Shown one piece after another: positions 44,863 to 55,223 of a stretch of DNA of 64,000 nucleotides. Location: contig OX442429.1 of assembly GCA_949361645.1 (NCBI GenBank), positions 2,855,231 to 2,919,230 of the forward strand, read 5' to 3'. This DNA is from Spongilla lacustris. Taxonomy: Eukaryota; Porifera; Demospongiae; Spongillida; Spongillidae. A program made the translations under genes and the position numbers. The notes beneath the pieces were generated by a model. It ran no database searches. It had not been told where the DNA came from and was given only the letters and a program-made list of their open reading frames with translations. Each line of letters starts with the position of its first letter. Positions within the stretch are counted from its first letter, which is position 1.

Positions 44863-45138
44863 ATGAGCGCGGAAGCTACTGCTAGAAAATACGCTGAAAA
44901 TTTGGAGACTTATCTACTTTCCAAATCCAATAATCTTGGCAAAGAGATATCTGACTTGATATCGAATCTTAAGACGATAGATTGGAAAAATATGTATTCC
45001 AAAACAATGATATATCGAATACTATCTGACGAGGAAAGGCTAAGTACAATAAAATCCAAACTTTCTTTTCTCACAGACGCCGAGTGCTCGCTAGTTAAGC
45101 AACATATAGATTATATAGTAGATTTAGCAGCCCTATAA
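44863..45138 (+). CDS. Small helical protein, unknown
   Basis: 91 residues, almost entirely helical in character (ARKYAENLETYLLSKSNNLG, then ISDLISNLKTIDWKN). The ATG at 44863 follows a stop-rich AT gap of 40 bases. No family recognised. It is intact and compositionally like its neighbours. Confidence 0.5.
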   Translation: MSAEATARKYAENLETYLLSKSNNLGKEISDLISNLKTIDWKNMYSKTMIYRILSDEERLSTIKSKLSFLTDAECSLVKQHIDYIVDLAAL

Positions 45139-45222
45139 TGGGCTTGCAATCGGAATGCTTAAGCATTCAAAACCATACCCTGCTAATGGGCTTGCAGCCC
45201 ATGCCCTATAATGGGCTTGCTA
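45135..45222. repeat. TAATGGGCTTGC x3 at convergent gene ends
   Basis: The 12-mer occurs at about 45137, 45184 and 45211, together with GCTTAAGC and GCAGCCCATGCCC palindromic words, between the stops of the convergent genes. It could act as a bidirectional terminator or a recombination repeat. Confidence 0.7.
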
Positions 45223-45504
45223 TTGGCTACCCTTACTTATTCTCTTACTATTGATCGAGCCGTCATATAGCCCAAAAGTATCTACTCCAGATTTTTGGTA
45301 AAGTCTAGATAAATGTTTACTAGATTTGGCTGCATTATTATCGGCAAATGCTTTTATTCTTTCTACTCTGGCAATACCTAATGTGGCACCAGCTGCTATC
45401 TTACTAATGATAGTCGATATTCCCACTATTCCAACTATTAGTAATATAATAATGCTGCAAAAGTTGATAATGCTCCATATATTCTTCGGCTACGCATTAA
45501 GGAT
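45220..45504 (-). CDS. Small hydrophobic membrane-type protein, probably frameshifted
   Basis: The minus-strand frame ending at 45220 contains INFCSIIILLIVGIVGIST, a membrane-length hydrophobic run, then IISKIAAGATLGIARVERIK and a polar tail. There is no ATG in this frame before the upstream TAG. An ATG in another frame (45504, MRSRRIYGALSTF) precedes it, so a one-base frameshift near 45440 is likely. A minor virion or membrane protein is a guess. Confidence 0.35.
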
Positions 45505-45623
45505 CTAACGTCTCATTCATAATCCTTAATAACATCTTGGCCTAACTTTTCACCCAAATTTTATCTGATTTCTAGATTCACAGGTTCCATTTCAAATAAT
45601 ATTTTCATCTTCTTATATTCAAC

Positions 45624-46050
45624 ATGGAAAAACTACGAGAAATATATTACTCCAAAAATGGATACTGGCACGGACAGAAGGCAATAGAAATTCTATGTAA
45701 AAAAACAGGACTATCTACTAGCGTTGTTTCTCACTGGCTAAAACGTCAGCCAATATGGCAGATATATTTACCTGGACCAAAATATATTCCTAGACCAAAG
45801 ATAGAAGAAGTAATTCCTAACGGTGTCCACCAAACAGATATATTATATTTGCCTCACACGGTTGGTAGAAAAACTTATAAATACTGTTTATGCGTGGTAA
45901 ACGTAGCTAGCAGATATAAAGATGCAGAGCCGTTACTAGATAAGACAGCTGCACAAACTACAGCGGCTATAATAAAAATATATCAACGTGGACCACTAAA
46001 ATTTCCAAACTTAATTCAGGTCGACGCTGGAAAAGAATTTTTAGGAACAT
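45624..46050 (+). pseudogene. Retroviral-type (rve) integrase, Polinton-type, 3' truncated
   Basis: The N-terminus (MEKLREIYYSKNGYWHGQKA) has a helix-turn-helix-like part (CKKTGLSTSVVSHWLKRQ). The core follows: first Asp in VHQTDILYLPHT, second Asp in IQVDAGKEF. Sequence in between (YKYCLCVVNVASRYKDAEPL) is a clear rve core. The region with the third catalytic acid is missing: from about 46045 the frame runs into the antisense of another gene and stops at 46110-46112. The copy cannot be active. Integrases of this kind insert Polintons and some virophages into host DNA. Confidence 0.75.
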
Positions 46051-46186
46051 ATATTATTTCTACTTTATTCTTATTAAACGTTTTAGCCTGTAACTTTTTA
46101 TCTTTCATATAAACTACCATATAAAACACACCATCACGTTTAACATTTTCTTTTTCAGTCTCAATTTTCAGCAGATAAGTCTCCAT
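46016..46186 (-). pseudogene. 5' piece of another element gene, fused to the integrase break
   Basis: A 56-residue minus-strand frame starts at ATG 46186 (METYLLKIETEKENVKRDGV, then FYMVVYMKDKKLQ). Its last dozen codons are antisense integrase sequence. The gene is therefore cut at the same junction (about 46045) that ends the integrase, and an internal deletion joined two head-to-head genes. Confidence 0.5.
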
Positions 46187-46202
46187 GGTTATATAAAATG
46201 CT

Positions 46203-46595
46203 CTAGAAAATTTTAATATAAAAAATTAATCCATTGGATACCATCGTTTCGATTTTTCTATCAAATATAATAGAATCTATATCGGGGTAGTAATAGACAT
46301 CGTGTTTAAACTTACCATTCATATATGCGTTAAATATAAATGACATCTTAATATATCGGTCAAGTTGGTATACACTTATAAGTAATTTACATTCATCGAA
46401 GGCTCTAGAGTTACCAGCAGTATAAATCACTTCAGCTTTAAGATGTGTAGAGTTTATAATTACTTTATATTTTCTTTTAAAATCTGCACAGCAGTTACAT
46501 TTTTTACAAAAGGTACCTACTTCAATATAAAATATTTTTTCAGTTTTGATTGACAACTGCGGATCAAAAGCTAGCACTGCATCGTACAGAGGCAT
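46203..46595 (-). CDS. Unknown protein with CxxCNCC motif
   Basis: 130 residues starting MPLYDAVLAFDPQ, with a Cys cluster CKKCNCCADFKRK near residue 33 and many Tyr/Ile residues. No family recognised. It is 16 bases upstream of the truncated 46186 gene on the same strand, so they probably formed one transcription unit. Confidence 0.45.
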   Translation of the reverse strand: MPLYDAVLAFDPQLSIKTEKIFYIEVGTFCKKCNCCADFKRKYKVIINSTHLKAEVIYTAGNSRAFDECKLLISVYQLDRYIKMSFIFNAYMNGKFKHDVYYYPDIDSIIFDRKIETMVSNGLIFYIKIF

Positions 46596-46656
46596 TCTTA
46601 TTATGACATATAACTTATTAATTCTAATAGATCTTTTTGTAATGATTTTAAATTTT

Positions 46657-47079
46657 CTAAGAAATGAATTTGCTCATAAAATAATCTTTGTTTCTCATCA
46701 TAACATTATGAGTTATTAAACATAATTTCATTTCTAGCATACCTATAATATGCTGTTGTATATCCATCAAATATTTTTTCTCTTTTTTACGATCTTCTAG
46801 ATCTCTTTGTTTTCTACGCTCTTCATTTTGTTTCATAAGTATATTATATTGTCTCTCACGTTCTTGCCGTCTTCTCAGTAATTCTCTTTCTCTCTGATAT
46901 GCTTTTGTGTAATACATTTGTTCTTCATTATGTTCCTTTCTCTCTTCCTCATAGGCCGCAATTTCTTCAGCCTCTTCAGCTTCTATATCATCAATTCATC
47001 AACCATTCTCATTATCTCTTCATCTTTACATTGTACATCTTCATAATCCTCGAGCGTTATCTGTCTATCGTCTGCCATT
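46657..47079 (-). pseudogene. Charged coiled-coil protein with one frameshift
   Basis: The start ATG at 47079 gives MADDRQITLEDYEDVQCKDE and reaches a TAG after MVDELMI (about 46990). The next frame continues at once with EAEEAEEIAAYEEERKEHNE and then RERELLRRRQERERQ, ending near 46657. A one-base frame change near 46995 divides one coiled-coil gene of about 140 codons. Function unknown. Confidence 0.45.
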
Positions 47080-47199
47080 TTGGTATATGTAATAGCAGAT
47101 AAATTTCTAACAAATATCAAAAATTATCTAGAGGGTTTAGCAACCAACATAAAGATTAATATCCCTTATCAATTAATCTTGACAACTTTCTATCACATA

Positions 47200-47401
47200 A
47201 AAAATTCCGAACAAAAATAGGGTAGAGGGTTCTGCTAATCATAATGAGATTAGTATCAAGTTTTTGTCAAGTTTTTGTCAACTTTGTGTAGCGAGTTAAC
47301 AACTTTTCCCAAAACGAAAAATTCCGGACAAAAATAGGGTAGAGGGTTCTGCTAATTATAATGAGATTAGTATCATGCGTTTGTCAACTTTTTGTGTAGC
47401 G
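47200..47401. repeat. 117-bp tandem direct repeat at the right edge of the viral-type block
   Basis: AAAAATTCCGAACAAAAATAG starts at 47200 and, with one change, at 47317. The second copy is about 85 bases. The sequence GGGTAGAGGGTTCTGCTAAT is shared. It could be a terminal or regulatory repeat. Confidence 0.85.
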
Positions 47402-49284
47402 ATTTTATGTCTCTCGGAGGCAATACGATTTGTCCAGCAGTAGTAATATGGTGGATAGACTGACATACGGACCCACCCATCTACAAAAGAGCCCGCCCAG
47501 GCCCAGTCAATCTATTAGTAACATACAAGTCTTAAACTAGTTGAAAAAGCTGTTCATCCTACACTCCACCGAGACTTGTCGTTTTTATGAAGTGAAAAAT
47601 CGATTCATGTTGGTGTTTTCGGAGAGTTTACTTTTGAATGCTTATTGGAATATGCAGAAGTCAGCAACTATACAGATAGAAACAAGGCTCTGACGGAGTC
47701 AATGAGATTACTATCGTACACTCCAGCGAGACTTGTCAAGACGGGGCGCCCTCGATAAATGAATGAAGCGATTAATCAATTAATATTGGGTTTTATCGAG
47801 TAATACCAAGTAAGACGTACAAGGCGTATCAGGACGTCACGTCCCGAAGGAGCACCTCGACATGTTTATAAGGGTTTGCGGGCTTCGTTGTAGAGGTTGG
47901 GTCCGAATGTCAGTCAAACCACCATATTACTACTGCTATAGAGATACACGCAAAGAAAGTCGAAGAGCGATGCAGTGGAGAATAAAGCCAAAAAGAAGAG
48001 GAAAACATATAACTGCATACAGTTTGCAAAGGATTTGCACTCCAAATTCCTTATCAACACCTCCCTGGACACGCACCCACCCACCCATCTTCCTTTTCTA
48101 TCCAGTGGTACCACAAACATGGGCCCAACAGTATTCCTTTTGAGTGGAAGGCCCACACAGAAGTTGACTGCGTGGTGATATAAAAATACATTTATAATTT
48201 TATATGCTGCATGTAGATGTGTATGTAATAGTACTCAGATATGTCATCCAAAACCACCTCATGCAGGCTGTCCAGCCCACAATAGTGCAGCTCAGATTTA
48301 CGTGGAATAGCCCCTGCCATGCAGACAGGCTTCTCAGCACAAGACCATATACTTGCCAGTACCAACAATCCAGACGTACTGGACCAACTTCAGTGTCCCT
48401 TGTGCCTGACAATTGTGCACCACTGAACCATTGGAGCTACTATGTAGGGCACTGGCTGCATCGGCATATCATACACTGGTTCATGGCTTCCAACTGCAGT
48501 AAGATCAAGTGTCCATGCTGCATCATGGACACTCCTTTGGCTCCTTCACCGCTGAAGCCCACACCACCATTCATTCAGACCTTGCTAGTGGTACATTGCC
48601 AGCAAACCTGTGGGAAGGAAATACGGGCTGGTGAGTACAGCACTCACACAAGTGTGCAGAAGAACCTGGACCTTCAGACGCTGATGTGCAGACAGCATGT
48701 CACACAGTCACTGGCTTCCACCAGCTCTCAACCGATCATCTGAGGGAGAAAGGAGCAGAGTCCATCCATACCAAGTTGACTTCTTGCAACGTACGTACCA
48801 TTCGGTACTTGACCCAGTTTAGAAGACTGTCCTTGATTATGAAGGAGCACCTGCTTCCTATAGGTCCACAAAATGAGGCAGCGATCTCTCCCCCTGATAC
48901 GTATACCGTTAAATCAGCAATACGCATCTCTAGCCCAAAAAAGGCGGCTATAAGCTGATAATGGAATCAGTTAGTACCTTCTGTTATCTCTAAGATTTAC
49001 TTGAATCAAAACGTTTTACCGGTGGGGAGCATGGAAAACTTACTTCAAAGTGGAGAGGTACGTCGATGGTTACCCGCTTTCACGAATCATAACTTGCCGT
49101 AGCGTCAAAACTGTAACACGAGAAACGCAGTATTTGTAGAAAGATGATGCTTCTTTTGTTTCGAGGTTTTAAATGATGCTGGTATAATTCCTGTTTTTGT
49201 ACAGGAGGCTCATGTTTCTTGGCTCTGGTTGCCTAGGACGTTGCTAAGGGAATACGTAATCATTTCAATATTTCGGGTTATAAA
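47402..49284. other. No assigned gene; possible coding patches
   Basis: BEL/Pao RNase H sequence is not seen resuming here. A plus-strand segment at 47975-48060 (AKKKRKTYNCIQFAKDLHSK) and a longer open frame at 48204-48743 look partly coding, but I recognise no family. An open frame at 48686-48958 overlaps in another phase. Confidence 0.35.
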
Positions 49285-50995
49285 CCTACTGTCCACAAAA
49301 TATATGGCCGCAAACACCTATGAGCAGGCAAGAACTGTATGTTGCGGAACTCAACACGAGGAAGAAGCGCCGAGACGAAGACTGGACATCTTTCGGAGAC
49401 GCCTTGCGGGTGTTATCTGACAAGGCCTACCCTGACTTGGAGGACAAGGCGAAGGAACGCCTATCCCTAAATCAATACCTGTCACAGATTGAAGACTCTC
49501 ATGTTGCCTTTAGAGTACAACAGAAACGGCCCAGTAATGTGGAAGAAGCTGTTGCGGCTACTATAGAACTTGAGTCGTACCTGAACGCCGCCGCGAGTTC
49601 TAGTAAGTCTCACCATCACGTTGACGTTGTAGAAATCAGCAAGAAAATCACAGTGGGGGGACGGCACTGAATCAGCAGCAGTTTCTGGTGTTGCTGGTGT
49701 CGATGAGAAACTACTAACAACATTGGAAAGCTTAAGTGAACGACTTCACAGGTTGAACAGGAGACGTCTATGAGAAGCAACAAAGATCACCCTCCGGCGA
49801 GGGTAGAGAAACAGCCAGACAGGCGTAGGCACATCGTATGTTGGAACTGTGGCATAAAGGGTCACATAGCTCTGGTTTGTAGAAACAGCTCCCCGCTAGC
49901 ACAGCAGGGAAACTTCAGTCCCTCGGGGGTAAGGGCCACCCTTGCGAGGGAAGATTTGTAATGGCCCATCCAGACAAAGTCGCTGTTCTCACCTATACAT
50001 CATTGTCTGCGTATTGTTGTTCTTGTTATTTCTGTCCCTATTGAAGCTTTAATTGATACAGGCGCCGCTGTCTCACTTCTGCACACCACGTTACAAGACA
50101 AGGGCAGCCTGTCACAACCACTGCAAAAGTGGACGGGACTGGGGCTTACTGGGGTCAATGGCAATGCTTTATCAATAAAAGGCTGTGCGCTCATCCCAGT
50201 CGTGGTGGAAGGAGGTAAAGAGTTCAAGGTATCATTTGTTATTACAGATGATATCATGGCGGGTGCAATTCTTGGGCTAGATTTCTTAGGGGCCAATAGC
50301 AGTGTCATTGACTGTGGTAGAAGGGTGCTTACCTTTCCCTCTGGGGAAATGTCCTGCTCTCTTACAGATGTCCCAATAAAGATCATTGGGCTAGTTAATA
50401 GTATAATGATAACCATACCTGCTATTAGTGAAATGAAAATCATGATACAACCGAAAAGTCCTGTTGGTAATGGCACGTGGATTGTGGAAGGTGATTATGT
50501 TGGTATAGACATGGGGTTATGGTTGCAAACGCTATAGTGCATTCACGCGGCTATTGGCAGTTCGAGGTAGAAAACGAGGATAGAGCAATGACTGCTTTCA
50601 GTACCCTGGATGGGCTATATATGATTTTAAGGTAATGCCATTTGGACTATGTAATGCCCCAGCCACATTTCAGAGATTAATGGATAGGGTATTGCATGGG
50701 TTGAAATGGCACAGTTGCTTCGTTTACATCGATGATATTGTTGTGGTTGGGGCCAACTGTAAGGAGCATTTATATAATCTAGCCTATGTGCTCAAAAGAC
50801 TGAGGGAGGCGGGGCTGAAGTTAAAACCCACTAAGTGCAACTTTTTATAAAAGGAAGTTAGGTATCTTGGGCACGTGATTTCAGAAAATGGAATTTCCAC
50901 TGATCCATTAAGACAGACGCAATTTGAAAATAGCCAACCCCACAGTGTATGCGGGAAATTTTGCAGTTTCTAGGCCTAGCTAACTATTATAGACG

Positions 50996-53508
50996 CCCTT
51001 CACCTGCGAAGGGCACATTATTGTGCCCGATAGTAGCGCTTGCGCAATGCGGAAGGCACATTAATGTGACGAGCGGGATGCGCGTACGAACAATATGCAT
51101 TACGCGGTTTACATTTAGAAACTGCAGCTGTCACTACATATTTACACACTACGTAACCTATAGAGTTTTTTATCGACGTCGATATCGTGATAGCATTCGA
51201 CATGGCGTGCAATAGAAAGCTCCCATCCGACCCCGAATTTCTTCTCCAGTATATGGAAGATATGGATAGCGATATGAGCGATGACGAGTTTGATGGCTAC
51301 GTTGAGGAGCAGGGAAATGACGTGTGTGTGGACGAGGAAACCACAACGGATGTGGGCATGCATGAAGCCATGCAAGTTGATGAGCAATATGTGTGTGAGG
51401 AGGCATTGGAGGAAGGAACAGGAGAAACAGTGATGGTGATGGATGTAGCAGCAGAGGAGGAAATTGTGATGGACGAAGCTGCAGAGGAGGAAGCCAGCCA
51501 TTTGATTCCTCCTTTTAGAACAACAACTGGTGTCACCAAGGATATGAGCAGCTTTGAGCCTGTAGACTTCTTCCTGGAACTGTTTCCTAAAGAACTGCTT
51601 GCCTACATTGTAAAGGAGTCAAACAGATATGGGCAGCAGTATATGGATAGTCGCGCTGCATACCTGGCACAGCATCCAAAGGCTAGGGCTGGGGAAACCT
51701 ATTATAGAAGAGGACATAAAGAAGTTCCTGGCCCTCGTGATAGCCATGGGTATAGTGAACATGCCAGACATGCAACAATACTGGAGCACCACATGGCCAT
51801 TTACCTCCACCAACTTTTCATCCATCATGAGCCATGACAGGTTTCTGCTCGTGCTGAAATTCCTGCATTTAGCTGACAATACAACGATGGCAGCGAAGGG
51901 TGAACATGGGTATGATCCACTGTACAAACTGAGGCACCTTTTGTCCACACTGGTCCAGTGCTACAAGCAGAGCTACACCATGAAGAAGGTCAGTGTGGAT
52001 GAAAGTATCATCTCCTACAAAGGTCGCTTGTCATTCCTCCAGTACATGCCTAAAAAGCCCCACAAGTGGGGCATGAAGGCGTGGGTACTTGCTGAGGCAG
52101 CAACTGGGTATACATGGAATTTCTACCTGTACACCGGCAAAGAGAAGCGACCAGCTGTTCTTCCACTTGGCACCCAAGTAGTCATCGATCTGCTGAAGGA
52201 TCTAGTGGGGAAAGGGCATCATGTTTACTTTGACAATTTTTACACGAGTCCTCAACTGTGCAAAACACTGCTTACGCAAGGGTTTGGAAGCTGCGGAACT
52301 GTCCGCCTTGACAGAAAGGATATTCCTCTCTCCTTCAAGCCCAAAGCAGTCCAGGTTGGGCAGGTGGTATACTACACAGATGGACCCCTTCTTGGCCTAA
52401 AATGGATGGACAAAAGAATTGTATCACTACTGACAACAATTCACGATGAGACTATGATAACAAAAACAAGGCGTATAAAGGGTGCACCACAAGGACAGCA
52501 GGTCATCCTAAAGCCACAAGGGATTGACGAATACAACAAATACATGGGTGGTGTAGACAAGGCAGGGCAACTGGTGCAGTATTACGGGTACAACAACTTC
52601 GCAAAGAAGTGGTGGAAAAGAGTCTTTTTCCACATGGTCGATGTTACATTAGTAAATGCCTATATCCTATACTACACTGTTACCACTGGGAAATGTTTAT
52701 CCCACCTCAACTTCAGGATCGCTGTAGCAAAAGGTCTGCTTGCTCAAACTGATGCAGAAATACCAACTTTTTCAGAAGACACTCCTGCTAGGTTATTTGG
52801 TCATAACCACTTTCCTGAGCCTGCAGATGGCAGGCAGGATTGCACGGTGTGTAGCAACAGAAAGGCTGGCAAGAGGGTCACCACCTCATACAGATGCTGC
52901 ACATGCAAAGCACCACTTTGTATACATCCCTGTTTCAAAACATATCACACTGTTATGAATTACTAACTATCCAGATTTACATGTATAAATGAACATGTTG
53001 TCAGTATGACATTTGTTTACTATGTATCGTAAATTTTACCTCCTGTGATGTATAAGGTGGAAACATATTCCAGAGATCATTTCTGATTAGCATCTGGAAG
53101 TTTGACGAATCATCTAGCATTCCAGCTGCCAATACAATCAATGTGGTTGATCAGTCCCGAAAGATATCTAAAAGTAAATGCATGTAAGTACACAGGAACG
53201 CTAGTGTAAACACTTACCGTACATAACTGAGGTATCAGGGCTCCTTCGAGAGCGAGCATAGCTCCACTGTTCCAAATACTCGCACTCAAAGTTCGGCAGC
53301 GATGCGTAAGTACACGCCTAGCGCTCAAATTATATAAATCGCTTAGAACAAACACTTCTCAACTCACGTTGAAAATATCAGCTCCATCGGACGCGTCGCG
53401 TTCGAGAAAAGCCCGCAAGCGTTTGTACGCTCGAATTTGAACATTTCTATTTAAAAATCCTCCGCATTACGTGTGCGCGTCATGAAATTAATTAGCGCAG
53501 GTCAAGGG
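50996..53508. mobile_element. piggyBac transposon, 2.5 kb, nearly intact
   Basis: The left end CCCTTCACCTGCGAAGGGC and the right end, read inverted, CCCTTGACCTGCGCTAATTA form the terminal repeats. TTAA follows the right end (53509-53512) but not the left, where GACG abuts. Internal palindromes (GGGCACATTATTGTGCCC) lie near the left end. The element interrupts the RT domain of the Gypsy relic. Confidence 0.85.
51202..52966 (+). pseudogene. piggyBac transposase with one frameshift
   Basis: ATG 51202 gives an acidic N-terminal region (SDMSDDEFDGYVEEQ and further Glu-rich repeats), then FRTTTGVTKDMSSFEPVDFF. A single-base frame change at about 51670-51695 moves to the frame that ends at 52966. 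That frame has the DDE core: VSVDESIISYKG (Asp 1), VYFDNFYTS (Asp 2), YMGGVDKAGQ (Asp 3). A C-terminal cysteine-rich finger follows (CTVCSNRKAG, YRCCTCKAPLC, HPCF). Total is about 588 codons, the normal size for the family. All three catalytic Asp and the zinc finger are present, so this is a recent copy, dead only through the frameshift (or a sequencing error). Confidence 0.88.
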
Positions 53509-55223
53509 TTAAAGATTTTGCGTCTGTTAGTAGACCACTCCAGCGTCTGACAGAGAAAAATGCCCCATTTTGCTGGACTGAACAGTGTCAAAAAGCATTT
53601 GACGATCTTCGCAACTGCCTGATTAATGCCCCCCATTCTAGCGTATCCGGACTACACAAATCCATTTGTTCTTGATACTGATGCTAGTATTAAATTCTGG
53701 GATAGGGGCAGTTCTGTCACAGGTCTAAGAGGATGGTACTGAGTGTGTTATAGTGTATACTAGTTGATCGCTAACCAGGCAAGAAAAAAGTATTGTGTCA
53801 CGCGTAGAGAGCTCTTGGCAGTTGTGGAGTTTACCCACCATTTTCGACCATATCTACTTGGGCGACAATTTACACTGAGAACTGACCATGGATCACTTGT
53901 TTGGTTAAAAAACTTCAAGGAACCTGAAGGCCAGCTGGCACGCTGGCTGGAAAAGCTGCAGGAGTATGAGTTTATCGTTATGCATCGTCAAGGTTCCAGA
54001 CATGGGATCCCGTGCAAACAGTGCGGAAGGGGTGTTTGACCGGTGTGGAAACGAAGATGATCAGGTAGTCGAAATTGGTGCTATTACGGGTCCTTTCTTG
54101 CAACTCAACAACCTAGGGGAAGTTCAACGCCTGCAAGCAGAGGATGACGACATTGACCCCGTACTGAATGCTGTCAAAGAGGGCAAAGTACCTCCAGGGG
54201 ACACTACCAAGTCTTGGAGCCGAGAAAGTCGCCTTCTCTTACAACAGTGGGAGATGCTAACGATCAAGCATGATGCACTTTGGAGACAGTTCTCAGATGG
54301 GAAAAAGGTGAGGCTCCAACTTGTTTTACCCTCCAGGTTACACAAAAAGGTCATCCGGGACTTGCATGAAGGTGCGGTGTCAGGGCATCTGGGAGAAGAA
54401 AAAGTGCTGTCTCAGCTCAAAGAACGATTCTATTGGCCAGGCTGTGGCGAGGCAGTAAAAACATGGTGTAGACAGTGTAAAATTTGTGCCTCCAGGAAGG
54501 TGACGATTTCAAGCAGAAAGGCAAAACTACAAACCATTCAAGCTGGTTATCCTATGCAGGTCGTAAGTGCATATATCATGGGATCACTTCCAGAAACAAC
54601 AGACGGTTGCAGGTATGTGCTAGTGGCTGCTGACCACTTAACGAGATGGGTGGAAGTGTACGCTATCAGAAATCAAGAAGCTATTACTGTAGCGAGGAAA
54701 CTTGTGGACGAAATGTTTTGTAGGTTTTCTCCCCTCGAACAGTAAAATAAAGGGGCCTAAGGGCTATCAATGCGTGCATTTCGACAGGCTGAAACCGTAT
54801 CAAGGAGAAAATAGAGAATTCCAGTCTGAAGCCCCACTCAGCCAATGGTTCACGGAACAGCAACTAATCCCTGAAGACCCGCCCCCACGCACCCCTGCAG
54901 CGATGGAGTTGTTGGATGATGACGAAGAAGAGCAACAGCTGGATGGGCAGGCGAACGAAGATCAGCCTGAAGTTGCACCCGCTGCGGATCCTCCTGCAGT
55001 CACGCCCGCTGCCGATCCTCCTCCTGGTCATCGGTACCCTGCTAGAGAACGCCGAGCCCCTCAGCCCCAGACCATTACGGACCGGACATTCAATTTTGAA
55101 AGGAGGGAGTGGTGTAACGTAATAGTGACGTCATTATTGCGCAGAGACAAGTGCGCATCCTCCAGAACTTATATAGCTGTATATATTTTTGTATATTGGC
55201 ATTCGTGTATATGTGTTTGTTAA

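Larger units (their letters stand above)
42158..47401. mobile_element. Polinton-like / virophage-like element remnant
   Basis: About 5.2 kb of markedly more AT-rich DNA holds intronless small genes packed on both strands, with a 4-base ATG/TGA-type overlap between two of them. It carries a beta-rich capsid-type protein, a retroviral-type integrase and SAP-like and coiled-coil proteins. It sits inside the RNase H region of the BEL/Pao copy. No DNA polymerase, packaging ATPase, major capsid or protease gene is present and no terminal inverted repeat was found. I therefore take it as an internally deleted copy. The left edge is fixed by loss of BEL/Pao homology. The right edge is set at the 117-bp tandem repeat and is uncertain. 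Confidence 0.6.
49285..55223 (+). pseudogene. Ty3/Gypsy retrotransposon relic, split by a piggyBac element
   Basis: Gag fragment 49285-49670 (RQELYVAELNTRKKRRDEDW), zinc knuckle CWNCGIKGHIALVC (49840), protease with LIDTGAAVSLLHT (50050). RT: a deletion leaves only GYWQFEVENEDRAMTAFSTL onward, then FGLCNAPATFQRLMDRV and FVYIDDIVV (50635-50850), then ILQFLGLANYYRR, where the piggyBac sits. RT resumes at 53513 (DFASVSRPLQRLTEKNAPF). RNase H (RELLAVVEFTHHFRPYLLG) and H2C2/integrase (SGHLGEEKVLSQLKERFYW, WCRQCKIC, 54345-54745) follow. Where family members usually have the first catalytic Asp, this integrase reads AYIMG. After an internal deletion at about 54745, a C-terminal tail ends HRYPARERRAPQ. 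A possible 3' LTR start (TGTAACG) follows a purine tract at about 55112. Many stops. Confidence 0.85.
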
